DNA of 64,000 nucleotides from CAWFGW01 sp963815495 (GTDB taxonomy: Bacteria; Bacteroidota; Bacteroidia; Cytophagales; JAAEPT01). Position numbers and translations under genes: made by a program. Location: contig CAWFGW010000031.1 in assembly GCA_963815495.1 (NCBI GenBank), forward strand, positions 62,001-126,000, given 5' to 3'. The notes under the pieces are model-generated. The model saw only the letters and a program-made list of their open reading frames with translations. It was not told the DNA's origin and searched no databases. Of the stretch, positions 37,318 through 46,545 are shown in pieces (the stretch's first letter is position 1; each line of letters begins with the position of its first letter).

Positions 37318-37962
37318 ATGATAAATGTACACACGTTTACCTTCAATGCTTTTCAGGAAAACACTTATTTATTAGTAAATGAGTTGAACGAAGGCATTAT
37401 TCTAGACCCTGGTTGTTATGAACAACAGGAGTGTTTAGAGTTAAAAAATTTTATTGAAACCAATAAAATTAATGTAAAACTGTTATTAAACACGCACTGC
37501 CACATCGACCATGTGCTAGGCGTGGAGTTTGTAAAAAGAACTTTTGGAGTGATGTTACAAACACACCAAATTGAAGCACAGGTGTTAAAAGCTGTTGAGA
37601 CCTATGCTGATGTATATGGTTTTCCTAAATATGAAAAAACAACTATTGACAGTTATTTATCTGAAGGAGATATTATACAATTTGGAATACATTCACTAAA
37701 AGTACTTTTCACCCCAGGTCACTCGCCTGGGCACATCGTTTTTTACAGTGAAAAAGATGGTTTCGTCATTGGTGGTGATGTGCTTTTCAAACAAAGCATT
37801 GGGAGAACGGACTTACCCGGTGGTGATTTCGACACACTTATAAGGAGTATACACACCCAATTATTTACGCTTCCAGACAACACGGTAGTTTACCCAGGTC
37901 ATGGTGAGCCAACAAAAATTGGTTTTGAAAAAAACAACAACCCCTATTGCGCGATTAGCTAA
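37318..37962 (+). CDS. MBL-fold metallohydrolase, glyoxalase II-like
   Basis: A 214-residue cytoplasmic metallo-beta-lactamase-fold hydrolase. The metal-binding THCHIDH motif is at about residues 59-65. Further ligands are in TPGHSPGHIVF, GGDVLF and VVYPGHGEPT, all intact. The family includes glyoxalase II and other thioester hydrolases; the substrate is not determined. It is followed without a gap by the phosphatidylserine synthase gene. Confidence 0.9.
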   Translation: MINVHTFTFNAFQENTYLLVNELNEGIILDPGCYEQQECLELKNFIETNKINVKLLLNTHCHIDHVLGVEFVKRTFGVMLQTHQIEAQVLKAVETYADVYGFPKYEKTTIDSYLSEGDIIQFGIHSLKVLFTPGHSPGHIVFYSEKDGFVIGGDVLFKQSIGRTDLPGGDFDTLIRSIHTQLFTLPDNTVVYPGHGEPTKIGFEKNNNPYCAIS

Positions 37963-38706
37963 ATGAAAAAATTAAAACAGCATATCCCAAATGCCATCAC
38001 ATGCATGAACCTTGTTTGTGGTGTTTTAGGAATCGTATTAGCCTTTCAAGGTAACTTATCAATCGCTCCTTACTTAGTGTGGACAGCATTATGCTTCGAT
38101 TTTCTCGATGGTTTTGTGGCTAGAATGTTAAACATTAACAACAAGATAGGTAAGGATCTTGACTCATTAGCCGACATGGTTACTTTTGGAGTATTTCCAG
38201 GGCTAGTTATGTATAATTTAATGCTCAAAGTGACATGCGACACTACTAATTGCACGGGGTTAATTTCACACGAATTTTTTCCTTACATATCTTTTCTAAT
38301 CATTATCATGTCAGCAATGCGGTTAGCCAAATTCAATGTTGACACACGCCAAACAGATAGTTTCTTAGGAGTGCCCACACCTACCAACGCTATGTTTTTA
38401 ACCTCACTACCATTAATAGCTGAAAAATATGATTTTTATGCTCGGTTTGTATATAGCCCACAGTTTTTGTTAATCACTACACTACTAACATCTTACCTAT
38501 TAGTGAGCGAGATTCCTTTATTAAGTTTTAAAATGAAAAACTTTAAGTTTGAGGGTGAAAACAACTTCCGCTGGTTGTATGTTATATCATCTGTGATACT
38601 ATATGTAGCGTTTCCATACGGCTCTATTCCAATAATAATTATCTGGTATCTAGTGATTTCAATTATCAGAAATATTATTTACAAGAAAAAAGCAATATTA
38701 AATTAA
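37963..38706 (+). CDS. pssA: CDP-diacylglycerol-serine O-phosphatidyltransferase
   Basis: A 247-residue membrane enzyme making phosphatidylserine from CDP-diacylglycerol and serine. The CDP-alcohol phosphatidyltransferase signature DG-x2-AR-x8-G-x3-D-x3-D is complete in the segment around residues 45-70 (DGFVAR, then GKDLDSLAD). Several hydrophobic segments flank it, and the N-terminus HIPNAITCMNLVCGVLG is typical of PssA. Its ATG follows directly on the MBL stop. Confidence 0.92.
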   Translation: MKKLKQHIPNAITCMNLVCGVLGIVLAFQGNLSIAPYLVWTALCFDFLDGFVARMLNINNKIGKDLDSLADMVTFGVFPGLVMYNLMLKVTCDTTNCTGLISHEFFPYISFLIIIMSAMRLAKFNVDTRQTDSFLGVPTPTNAMFLTSLPLIAEKYDFYARFVYSPQFLLITTLLTSYLLVSEIPLLSFKMKNFKFEGENNFRWLYVISSVILYVAFPYGSIPIIIIWYLVISIIRNIIYKKKAILN

Positions 38707-38786
38707 GGGAACCGTTTTGATTGAGTTTGAGTTACATATGTCTACAGTTTGACATTAATAGAAATAATAACTTGATATAATTGTAT

Positions 38787-41700
38787 ATGACCAAATTCAA
38801 ATCCAAGCTGCTATTCGCCTTATTTTTAGTTATAACATTAGTCTCAAAAGCTCAATCAGACTATTTTATCAATTGGGGTGCTCCACAAAAACAACTTATT
38901 GGATCAACAGAACGATTTGTATTAAATTTTGAAGGAGCTATTTATGATGATAATTCTGGTCTCCCATATTACATGATCAGCTTACAACATACTGACTTAA
39001 TATCAGCTGAAATCACTGATGCCAAATACCAATCCCTTGATGACTTTGAAAGTAAATTAGTTCAACAAAACACGCCTATTGCTTCCCCAGAAATAAGTAC
39101 CATTACTTCTATTGATAACTTCACAAAAAGTACGTTTGTTAAGATACTTCCTTTTAAAACCAATGAAGATGGAGTACTTGAAAAGTTAGTTTCCTTTAAA
39201 TTGAAACTTACGCATAACAAAGTAACTAAAACTCGACAAGCGGCTAAAACTCAACAAAAAACAAGCTCACCCTTGGCTCAAGGGAAGTGGTATAAAATTC
39301 AGATTATAGAAGATGGGATTTATAAAATAGACAAACGTTTTCTAGAATCGGTTGGGATAAACACCAATTCAATTGATCCACGTAACATTCGTATTTTCGG
39401 AAACGGTGGAGGGATGCTGCCTCAACTCAACAAAGCGCCTCGTTATGATGGATTACAGGAAAATGCAATTATGGTTGTGGGAGAAAATGATGGTGTCTTC
39501 AATAATGATGATTATGTGTTGTTTTATGGAAAATCACAGCACGTGATTTCATATGACTCCGTTGGTAAACAATTAACACACACTCGAAACCTTTATTCGG
39601 ATGCTGCTTATTATTTCATCAACATATCAGATGAGAGAGGGAAGAGAGTTCAAAATGAAACTTCGAACCAAACTCCTGAAATCACTTTTGACTACTTCGA
39701 TGATTTATTGTTTCATGAAAATGACAATACTAATTTTTTAATATCTGGAAAAGAGTGGCTAGGAGAACGATTTACTAATAGTAAAAAAACCCACGCTTTT
39801 TCTTTTGATGTCACTAGTCTTTACCCAAATTCAACTATTGATGTTACTTCACTGTTTTACAACACAAACCAACAAGTAAACAGTGTTCAAGTCAGCTTAG
39901 AAAATACAGAAAAACAAACCCTTAATATATCGGGCGTGACTAATGGGCGTGAGTACGGTCCATTAGCTATCCCAGGTAGAAGTACCCTCTCAATTAATCA
40001 AGCCAATGTACAAAACCCATTGAATGTTACTCAAACATTAATCTCATCAGGAAATGACCTAAGCGTTTATCTAGACAAAATCCGAGTTAACCTTAAAAGA
40101 CGGTTACAACCTTACCGGTCTCAAGTCTTTTTTCAGACAATAAACAGTCTTGAATATACAACTGTTGCCTATCAAGTAGCTAATGCATCTACCAATCATC
40201 TAGTGTTTGACATTACAGAACCGACAAACACTAAAAACATAACTTATAACCAATCGGGAAGTAGCATTACGTTCAATCACACAAATTCTTCTTCTAAGCT
40301 ATCGCGTTTTGTCCTATTCAATCGCTCCGGAAGTTTTCCCGCCCCTACTTTTGTAGAAGAAACTAAAAATCAAAACTTACACTCAGATGCTAATTCAGTC
40401 CCTACCCTATTAATTATAACACCTCCTTTCCTTGAAGAAAAAGCAAAAGAATATGCTCAAATGAAGCTAGAAACAGTCAATATTGACGCAACTGTACGAA
40501 CAACGAACACTATTTACAATGAATTTTCCTCAGGCGCTCAGGACATCACTGCCTTAAGAGATTATATCCGAATGCTGTACCTAGCAGACCCTAACAAATT
40601 TAAATATGTGTTACTGTTTGGTGATGCCTCCTACGACTATAAAAACAGAACACAAAACAACACTAACTTTGTACCTAATTATCAAGCTGAAGAGTCTTTT
40701 GATAACGTAAGAACGTATTCTTCCGATGACTTTTATGGTTTTATGGACGATAATGAAGGTACGTGGGTTTATACAACTTTTGATTCATTAGGTAAGAAGT
40801 CATCAGTGTACGACTTAATGGACATAGGAGTAGGAAGATTCCCTTTGACAAACTCCGATGAGGCAGATGCTATCATAAACAAAGTACGTGCTTATACTTC
40901 AGAGAAAGCATCTTTAGGCAAGTGGCGAAATCAAGTAGTTTTTGTAGCGGATGATGATGACAATTCACTACATATGAAAGATGCTAATAAACTTACCGAG
41001 CTGATTAAAACAAATTACCCTGATTATAACATTAACAAGGTTTATTTAGATGCATTCGAGCAAATATCTACACCTAGTGGTCAAACATCACCTAGTTGTA
41101 TTAATAAACTCAATCAAAAAATTGAAAAAGGAGCTTTAATTGTAAATTACACTGGTCACGGTAACGAAACAAAATGGACCAAAGAAAACATCATTACCAG
41201 CACAAGTGTCAAGCGATTCAAAAACTTTGACAATTTACCTCTCGTTGTCACTGCAACTTGTGAATTTGGAAGATATGATAGTCCCTCATTGAAATCAGGT
41301 GCAGAGGAGTTATTATTTAACCCCAATGGAGGTGCAATAGCATTACTTACAACTACACGTCCAGTATATGCACGTTCAAACCTCATAATAAGCAATGCTT
41401 TTTACAACAATGTGTTCACCAGTCAGAGAACCATTGGGAGCGTTATGAAAGACACTAAAAACACTAGTATTGTTGGAATAAACAACCGCAATTTTACTTT
41501 GTTGGGCGACCCTTCAATGACACTGTCCTATCCAAAACAACAAGTAGTTTTAGACACAATCATCTCTGAAAATGATACTGCTTACTTTCAAGGTGATACG
41601 TTATGGCAAGTCAATAACACTGATTTGAATTCTGAAGACAACGTTAATTTTGCACTAAGAGCTTTAGGTATGGTTACTTTGAAAGGTAAAATCATGAATA

Positions 41701-42656
41701 ACCCTTCTTTTTCTGGCATTGTAGATTTAACCGTTTATGATAAAGAATCTAAAATCCAAACACTTGGAGATGAAGGACCGAAATACACCTTTTTTTCCAG
41801 AGAAAACATACTTTATGAAGGAAAGGCATCAGTAAGTAATGGACGATTCACTGCTTCTTTTATTGTTCCTAAAGACATTTCATATCAATTAGGTTTTGGG
41901 AAAATAAGCTTATACGCTAAAGACTCTTCCAACGTTCTCCTTGACGCTTCTGGCGGTAATCAAAGCATCACCATTGGTGGTACTGCCTCAACAGTACCGA
42001 CTGACAATACACCTCCTGAAATCGGTTTATATATGGACGACTACAACTTCCGAAGTGGAGATGTAGTTAGCTCATCCCCAGTATTACTTGCTAACCTATA
42101 TGATGAAAACGGAATTAATATATCTTCAGCAGGTCTTGGTCATGAAATAGTTGCTACGATTGATAATGACGAAGCCAACTCATTAATATTAAACGATTTT
42201 TACACATCAAATATTGATGACTTTAAAAATGGCGTAGTGAGTTTCCCATACAAAGATTTAGAGGAAGGTGAACATACTCTAAACCTTCGAGTTTGGGACA
42301 TACATAACAATGTAAGCGAAACATCTATCAGATTTGTAGTGGACTACAACCTAGCCACTGTTTACACTTACCCTAACCCAATGACCAACCAAGCAAATTT
42401 CATAATCGAGCATAGTCGCGAAGGAGTAGATGTAGATGTTATTGTTGATATCATTAGTCCAAGTGGAAAAAATGCCTACCATTTTGAAAAGACAATTTTA
42501 AACAGTGATTTAATCATTGATGGCATTACTTGGAATGGTGAAAACGATTATAACACAAAATTAACAACCGGTATATACTTTTGTAGAGTTACCTTGCGTT
42601 ATGCTGACGGTAGTACGGTATTAGCTAAAGTGCACCGGCTTGTTTTAATTGATTAA
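38787..42656 (+). CDS. porU: T9SS C-terminal signal peptidase / sortase PorU
   Basis: A roughly 1289-residue gingipain-like (C25) cysteine protease of the type IX secretion attachment complex. It removes the C-terminal sorting domain of cargo and links cargo to A-LPS. The ATG at 38787 starts a signal peptide (FKSKLLFALFLVITLVSKAQ). An N-terminal prodomain-like region is followed by the C25 domain with the catalytic His in VNYTGHGNE and Cys in TATCEFGRYDSPS. The C-terminal Ig-like part ends in its own sorting-domain-like YTYPNPMTNQANF. porV is 36 bases downstream, the usual PorU-PorV pair. Confidence 0.92.
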   Translation: MTKFKSKLLFALFLVITLVSKAQSDYFINWGAPQKQLIGSTERFVLNFEGAIYDDNSGLPYYMISLQHTDLISAEITDAKYQSLDDFESKLVQQNTPIASPEISTITSIDNFTKSTFVKILPFKTNEDGVLEKLVSFKLKLTHNKVTKTRQAAKTQQKTSSPLAQGKWYKIQIIEDGIYKIDKRFLESVGINTNSIDPRNIRIFGNGGGMLPQLNKAPRYDGLQENAIMVVGENDGVFNNDDYVLFYGKSQHVISYDSVGKQLTHTRNLYSDAAYYFINISDERGKRVQNETSNQTPEITFDYFDDLLFHENDNTNFLISGKEWLGERFTNSKKTHAFSFDVTSLYPNSTIDVTSLFYNTNQQVNSVQVSLENTEKQTLNISGVTNGREYGPLAIPGRSTLSINQANVQNPLNVTQTLISSGNDLSVYLDKIRVNLKRRLQPYRSQVFFQTINSLEYTTVAYQVANASTNHLVFDITEPTNTKNITYNQSGSSITFNHTNSSSKLSRFVLFNRSGSFPAPTFVEETKNQNLHSDANSVPTLLIITPPFLEEKAKEYAQMKLETVNIDATVRTTNTIYNEFSSGAQDITALRDYIRMLYLADPNKFKYVLLFGDASYDYKNRTQNNTNFVPNYQAEESFDNVRTYSSDDFYGFMDDNEGTWVYTTFDSLGKKSSVYDLMDIGVGRFPLTNSDEADAIINKVRAYTSEKASLGKWRNQVVFVADDDDNSLHMKDANKLTELIKTNYPDYNINKVYLDAFEQISTPSGQTSPSCINKLNQKIEKGALIVNYTGHGNETKWTKENIITSTSVKRFKNFDNLPLVVTATCEFGRYDSPSLKSGAEELLFNPNGGAIALLTTTRPVYARSNLIISNAFYNNVFTSQRTIGSVMKDTKNTSIVGINNRNFTLLGDPSMTLSYPKQQVVLDTIISENDTAYFQGDTLWQVNNTDLNSEDNVNFALRALGMVTLKGKIMNNPSFSGIVDLTVYDKESKIQTLGDEGPKYTFFSRENILYEGKASVSNGRFTASFIVPKDISYQLGFGKISLYAKDSSNVLLDASGGNQSITIGGTASTVPTDNTPPEIGLYMDDYNFRSGDVVSSSPVLLANLYDENGINISSAGLGHEIVATIDNDEANSLILNDFYTSNIDDFKNGVVSFPYKDLEEGEHTLNLRVWDIHNNVSETSIRFVVDYNLATVYTYPNPMTNQANFIIEHSREGVDVDVIVDIISPSGKNAYHFEKTILNSDLIIDGITWNGENDYNTKLTTGIYFCRVTLRYADGSTVLAKVHRLVLID

Positions 42657-42692
42657 TTAAATAACTACTTTTAAAACTCAAATTCAGAATAG

Positions 42693-43901
42693 ATGAACAA
42701 AATTGTTGTAGTTGGTTTTTTGTTGGCGTGTACAATAAACTCAATAGCTCAAACAGTAACTCCAGAAGATGATTTAGCAGGAAGAACTGGTCGAAATATT
42801 ATTTCAACCCCAGTATCATTTTTAACCATCTCCCCAGATTCCCGCAGTGCTGCATTAGGTGATGCCGGTGTAGCCCTAAAACCAGACGTGAATTCCAATT
42901 ATTGGAATGCCGCCAAACTTGCTTTTATGGAAGATGACATGGGTGTTTCCCTTTCTTATGCACCTTGGCTACGAAAATTAGTGAACGATATGTCACTATC
43001 TTATTTGTCTGGTTACAAAAAATTAAGAAAAGAAGAAGCGGTAGGTGTGTACTTAAGCTACTTCAACTTAGGCCAAATGGAGTTTAGAGATGAAGGAAAT
43101 AATTCATTAGGGTTTAGAAAACCATACGAAATGGCCATAGGTGGTAATTATGCACGAAAATTAAGCCGTGTATTAAGCGTGTCTCTAGGTCTTAAGTACA
43201 TTTACTCTAACTTGACTGGTGGTGTTGATATTTCAACCAATGGAGTAACCACGCAAACTAAGCCAGGGCAATCAGCAGCTGCAGACATTGGTATTTATTA
43301 TAATAATGAAGTGGTTATTGGCGGAAGAATATTCGATCTAGGACTAGGAGGGCAAATTTCTAACTTAGGTGGTAAATTATCTTACACCAATACGGGACAA
43401 AGCGACTTTATTCCAACTAACTTACGACTTGGTACCGCATTAACCACAGAAATTGACGCATACAACAAAATCACTTTCTTGTTAGACTTTAATAAATTGA
43501 TGGTACCCACCCCTCCTATTTATAATAGAACGACAGGAGCTATCGAAGCTGGTCAAGACCCTGATAGTAGAAATTTAATAAGTGGCGTGTTTGGTTCTTT
43601 TGCAGATGCACCAGGCGGCTTTAGCGAAGAAATGAAAGAGTTCATGATCTCTACTGGGGTTGAATATTGGTATACCGATTTTCTTGCTGCCAGAGCAGGA
43701 TATTTCCACGAAAGTGCATTAAAAGGAAATCGCAAATATTTCACTGTTGGTTTAGGTCTTATTTATAATCAACTTGGTTTTGACTTTGCCTATTTAATTC
43801 CAAGAGGAAGAAGTAACCCATTACAAGACACACTTCGATTTACTTTAACTTATAATGTAAAAAGTAAGAGTCCTATTGACACAGACTCGATTGAAAACTA
43901 G
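42693..43901 (+). CDS. porV: T9SS outer-membrane protein PorV (LptO)
   Basis: A 402-residue FadL-like outer-membrane barrel that shuttles T9SS cargo from the translocon to PorU. The signal peptide (about 1-20) is followed by the PorV landmark FLTISPDSRSAALGDAGVA, then PDVNSNYWNAAKLAF and a barrel containing GLKYIYSNLTGG, and GLGLIYNQLGFDFAYLIPRG near the end. The position right after porU supports the call. Confidence 0.93.
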   Translation: MNKIVVVGFLLACTINSIAQTVTPEDDLAGRTGRNIISTPVSFLTISPDSRSAALGDAGVALKPDVNSNYWNAAKLAFMEDDMGVSLSYAPWLRKLVNDMSLSYLSGYKKLRKEEAVGVYLSYFNLGQMEFRDEGNNSLGFRKPYEMAIGGNYARKLSRVLSVSLGLKYIYSNLTGGVDISTNGVTTQTKPGQSAAADIGIYYNNEVVIGGRIFDLGLGGQISNLGGKLSYTNTGQSDFIPTNLRLGTALTTEIDAYNKITFLLDFNKLMVPTPPIYNRTTGAIEAGQDPDSRNLISGVFGSFADAPGGFSEEMKEFMISTGVEYWYTDFLAARAGYFHESALKGNRKYFTVGLGLIYNQLGFDFAYLIPRGRSNPLQDTLRFTLTYNVKSKSPIDTDSIEN

Positions 43902-43910
43902 TCTAGTTTA

Positions 43911-45164
43911 ATGGAAACTTTATTACTTAACAGAAAAGAAAAACCTTCTTTCGGTAGACCTCGTTTTTTTGACTTTCCAAAAGTTAGTGAATTATCTACT
44001 GATTTTTACATATACCATTCTGATACAGTTCCGCTTATAAAGTTGGATTTGGTATATCCTAATGTAATTAGCTCTAAAAATGGGGTTAATAAAATCTTAG
44101 GAAAAATGCTTACAGAGGGAACTTCAAAACAAACTAGCTCTGACATCAAAGATGCGATAGCGAAATATGGTGCACACCTAGAAATCAAAGCAGGAACTGA
44201 CAAATTTGTTATCACCCTTTATACTCAAAACAAATACTTTAACCAACTTATATCTCTACTTCAAGAATTACTATTTGAATCAATTTTTCCAGAAAACCAG
44301 TTAAAAAAGGTAGTAAAAATTGAAGCACAAAGCTTACAAGTTAATAACGAAAAAACTTCATTTGTAGCTTCCAATAAATTCAAAGAAACAATTTTTGGAA
44401 GTAAACATCCCTATGGAAAAAACCTTACTGAAAAAGACATCAAGAAAATTAACCGTGAAGATTTAATCCATTTACATCAGTCATTAATAATTAAAAATGT
44501 CCCTGAAATATTTATCTGTGGGGATTTTATTGATTCGAATTGTATTTTATTAAAAGGCATTTTTCAGCCACATGCTAATAAACATCATACCACTATTTTT
44601 GATAAGCCCTCTCCCATTCAACTAACAAACGTTCATATTGAACTAAAAGATGCTGTGCAATCATCTGTGAGAATAGGGCAAAAATCAATAAAAAGAAAAG
44701 ACAAAGACTTTGTTGACATGCTCATTGCGAATGAAATATTGGGGGGGTATTTTGGCTCGCGGTTAATGAAAAATATAAGAGAAGAAAAAGGACTTACTTA
44801 TGGTATCTATTCCCAATCCGTAACCCTGTTGCAAGGAAGTTATTGGGTCATTGGTGCGGACATTAAAAAAGACCTCGTTAACCTTGCTATCGATGAAATT
44901 AACAATGAAATAAGTTTGCTTGCAAACAAAGGTATTGATCAAGATGAACTTGAAATAGTAACAAATTACATGGCAGGAAGTTTCTTAGCAAGCATTAACA
45001 CTCCTTTTGACCTAATCGATAAATTTAAACTGGTTCATTATCACGGATTAACTTACGATTATTACAAAGATTTTTACGAACGTCTGTTCACCATTACCTC
45101 TGAAGACATTCAAAATATTACATCTAACTATTTTAAAAACAACACTGAAATAATAGTTGGGTAA
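43911..45164 (+). CDS. M16-like peptidase subunit lacking the zinc motif
   Basis: A 417-residue insulinase-superfamily (M16B) protein. The zinc-binding HxxEH expected in the first helix is replaced by ILGKMLTEGTSKQTS. The second half keeps the substrate-cradle motif GSRLMKNIREEKGLTYGIYS with its Arg/Tyr. It therefore resembles the non-catalytic partner subunit, which needs an active HxxEH partner; none is in this window. It lies nine bases after porV on the same strand. Confidence 0.85.
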   Translation: METLLLNRKEKPSFGRPRFFDFPKVSELSTDFYIYHSDTVPLIKLDLVYPNVISSKNGVNKILGKMLTEGTSKQTSSDIKDAIAKYGAHLEIKAGTDKFVITLYTQNKYFNQLISLLQELLFESIFPENQLKKVVKIEAQSLQVNNEKTSFVASNKFKETIFGSKHPYGKNLTEKDIKKINREDLIHLHQSLIIKNVPEIFICGDFIDSNCILLKGIFQPHANKHHTTIFDKPSPIQLTNVHIELKDAVQSSVRIGQKSIKRKDKDFVDMLIANEILGGYFGSRLMKNIREEKGLTYGIYSQSVTLLQGSYWVIGADIKKDLVNLAIDEINNEISLLANKGIDQDELEIVTNYMAGSFLASINTPFDLIDKFKLVHYHGLTYDYYKDFYERLFTITSEDIQNITSNYFKNNTEIIVG

Positions 45165-45186
45165 TACGATTCTGTGTTAATATCCT

Positions 45187-45194
45187 TACCTTTG
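45187..45194 (+). promoter_or_regulatory. possible -7 element before membrane gene
   Basis: TACCTTTG fits TAnnTTTG and is 32 bases before the ATG, but the nearest TTG (45157-45159) leaves a 27-base gap, too long for the usual -33 box. Tentative. Confidence 0.25.
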
Positions 45195-45225
45195 AACGCT
45201 CTGTTACCTCCCTCAAAAGAACAAA

Positions 45226-46545
45226 ATGGTTGAAGGATTATTATTGTTTTTCTATTTATTAATCATCATCGCCATCGTGATGGTTATCCATCAACAAAAA
45301 TATGCAAACACAACTCTATCAAAAACTTTCCTTCTAGGTTTTTTTGTAAAACTAATAGGCGGATTAGCTTTTGCTGCAGTTTATGAGTTTTATTACGGAG
45401 GAGGAGATACATTAAATTACTTCAGAGATTGTAAAATACTGAATGAGGCTTTTTTAAATGATCCAATTGCTGCTTTCAAAATCGTGTTTTTTCCCAAGGC
45501 TACTTTTTCTTACGATGTCTTCAATTATACCTCACGTATGTGGTATGATAGAGATCCTGCTTCTTTTTGGGTCATAAGAATTATTGGCCCATTAACGGTG
45601 ATTGGTTTAAATAGCTTTTGGATTACTACGAGTTTAGTGAGCACCTTATCTTTTTTTATGATTTGGAGTTTTTACCGTTCACTTATTAAAGTATATCCAC
45701 GAATATATAAGAATTTAGCAATAGCCATCCTTTTTATGCCTTCCATTTTTTTCTGGGGTTCAGGTATTATGAAAGACACTCTTACCTTCTCTTTTTTAGC
45801 TATTATACTAAAAGTATTACTCGACATTCATAGAGGAAAATACTCAATTATTAATATGCTAATTGCCATTTTGTGCTTCTACTTCACCATCAGTATCAAA
45901 GCATATGTAGCTGCTTGTTTAATTCCTGCTATCATCATTTATTTAGTTATTCGGTTTAAAACACTAATTCCCAATCGAACAATTAGATCTATCGTAACTC
46001 CTATTTTTTTATTGACTACAGCTGCGACCAGCATTGTTATCCTAAACTACTTTAGTGAATATTTAGGGAAATATTCGTTAGATAATTTTGAAGAAACTGT
46101 TGAAGTTTACGGTTGGTGGCACGAAACTGTTGTGAACCACTATCAAGGTGGGCAAGGTTCTTATTACTCACTTGGCTTTGAAGCAGGAAATGGCATCTCA
46201 GCACTTATATTAAAGTTTCCTTTAGCAGTAAATGTATCACTTTTCAGACCATATCTATGGGAAGTAAAAAACATTGTAATGTTAATGACCGCATTAGAAA
46301 GCTTTTTTGTTTTAATAATTACACTACAAATCATTAAAAGAAGAGGTCTTAAACAAGTGATTGGATACCTTTTTTCTAATTCCATTGTTTCATTCTGCAT
46401 AATCTACTCGCTCCTATTTTTATTTGCCGTAGGATTAGCCTCCAACAACTTTGGAGCGTTAGCTCGATATAAAATCCCTGGACTAGCGCTGTATATGCTA
46501 GCTATTTATATTACTGATTATGGGTTATCCCCGAAAAAGAGATAA
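45226..46545 (+). CDS. polytopic membrane protein, Wzy/GT-C-like
   Basis: A 439-residue membrane protein with about ten hydrophobic segments and a conserved-looking N-terminal loop YYGGGDTLNYFRDC (about residues 56-69), whose acidic residues could act as in GT-C or polymerase enzymes. GSGIMKDTLTF precedes the fifth helix, and a large loop (about 285-330, EVYGWWHETVVNHYQGGQG) may face the periplasm. It adjoins the polysaccharide cluster and overlaps it tail-to-tail by 21 bases. It may be an oligosaccharide polymerase or glycosyltransferase, but this is inference. Confidence 0.55.
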   Translation: MVEGLLLFFYLLIIIAIVMVIHQQKYANTTLSKTFLLGFFVKLIGGLAFAAVYEFYYGGGDTLNYFRDCKILNEAFLNDPIAAFKIVFFPKATFSYDVFNYTSRMWYDRDPASFWVIRIIGPLTVIGLNSFWITTSLVSTLSFFMIWSFYRSLIKVYPRIYKNLAIAILFMPSIFFWGSGIMKDTLTFSFLAIILKVLLDIHRGKYSIINMLIAILCFYFTISIKAYVAACLIPAIIIYLVIRFKTLIPNRTIRSIVTPIFLLTTAATSIVILNYFSEYLGKYSLDNFEETVEVYGWWHETVVNHYQGGQGSYYSLGFEAGNGISALILKFPLAVNVSLFRPYLWEVKNIVMLMTALESFFVLIITLQIIKRRGLKQVIGYLFSNSIVSFCIIYSLLFLFAVGLASNNFGALARYKIPGLALYMLAIYITDYGLSPKKR

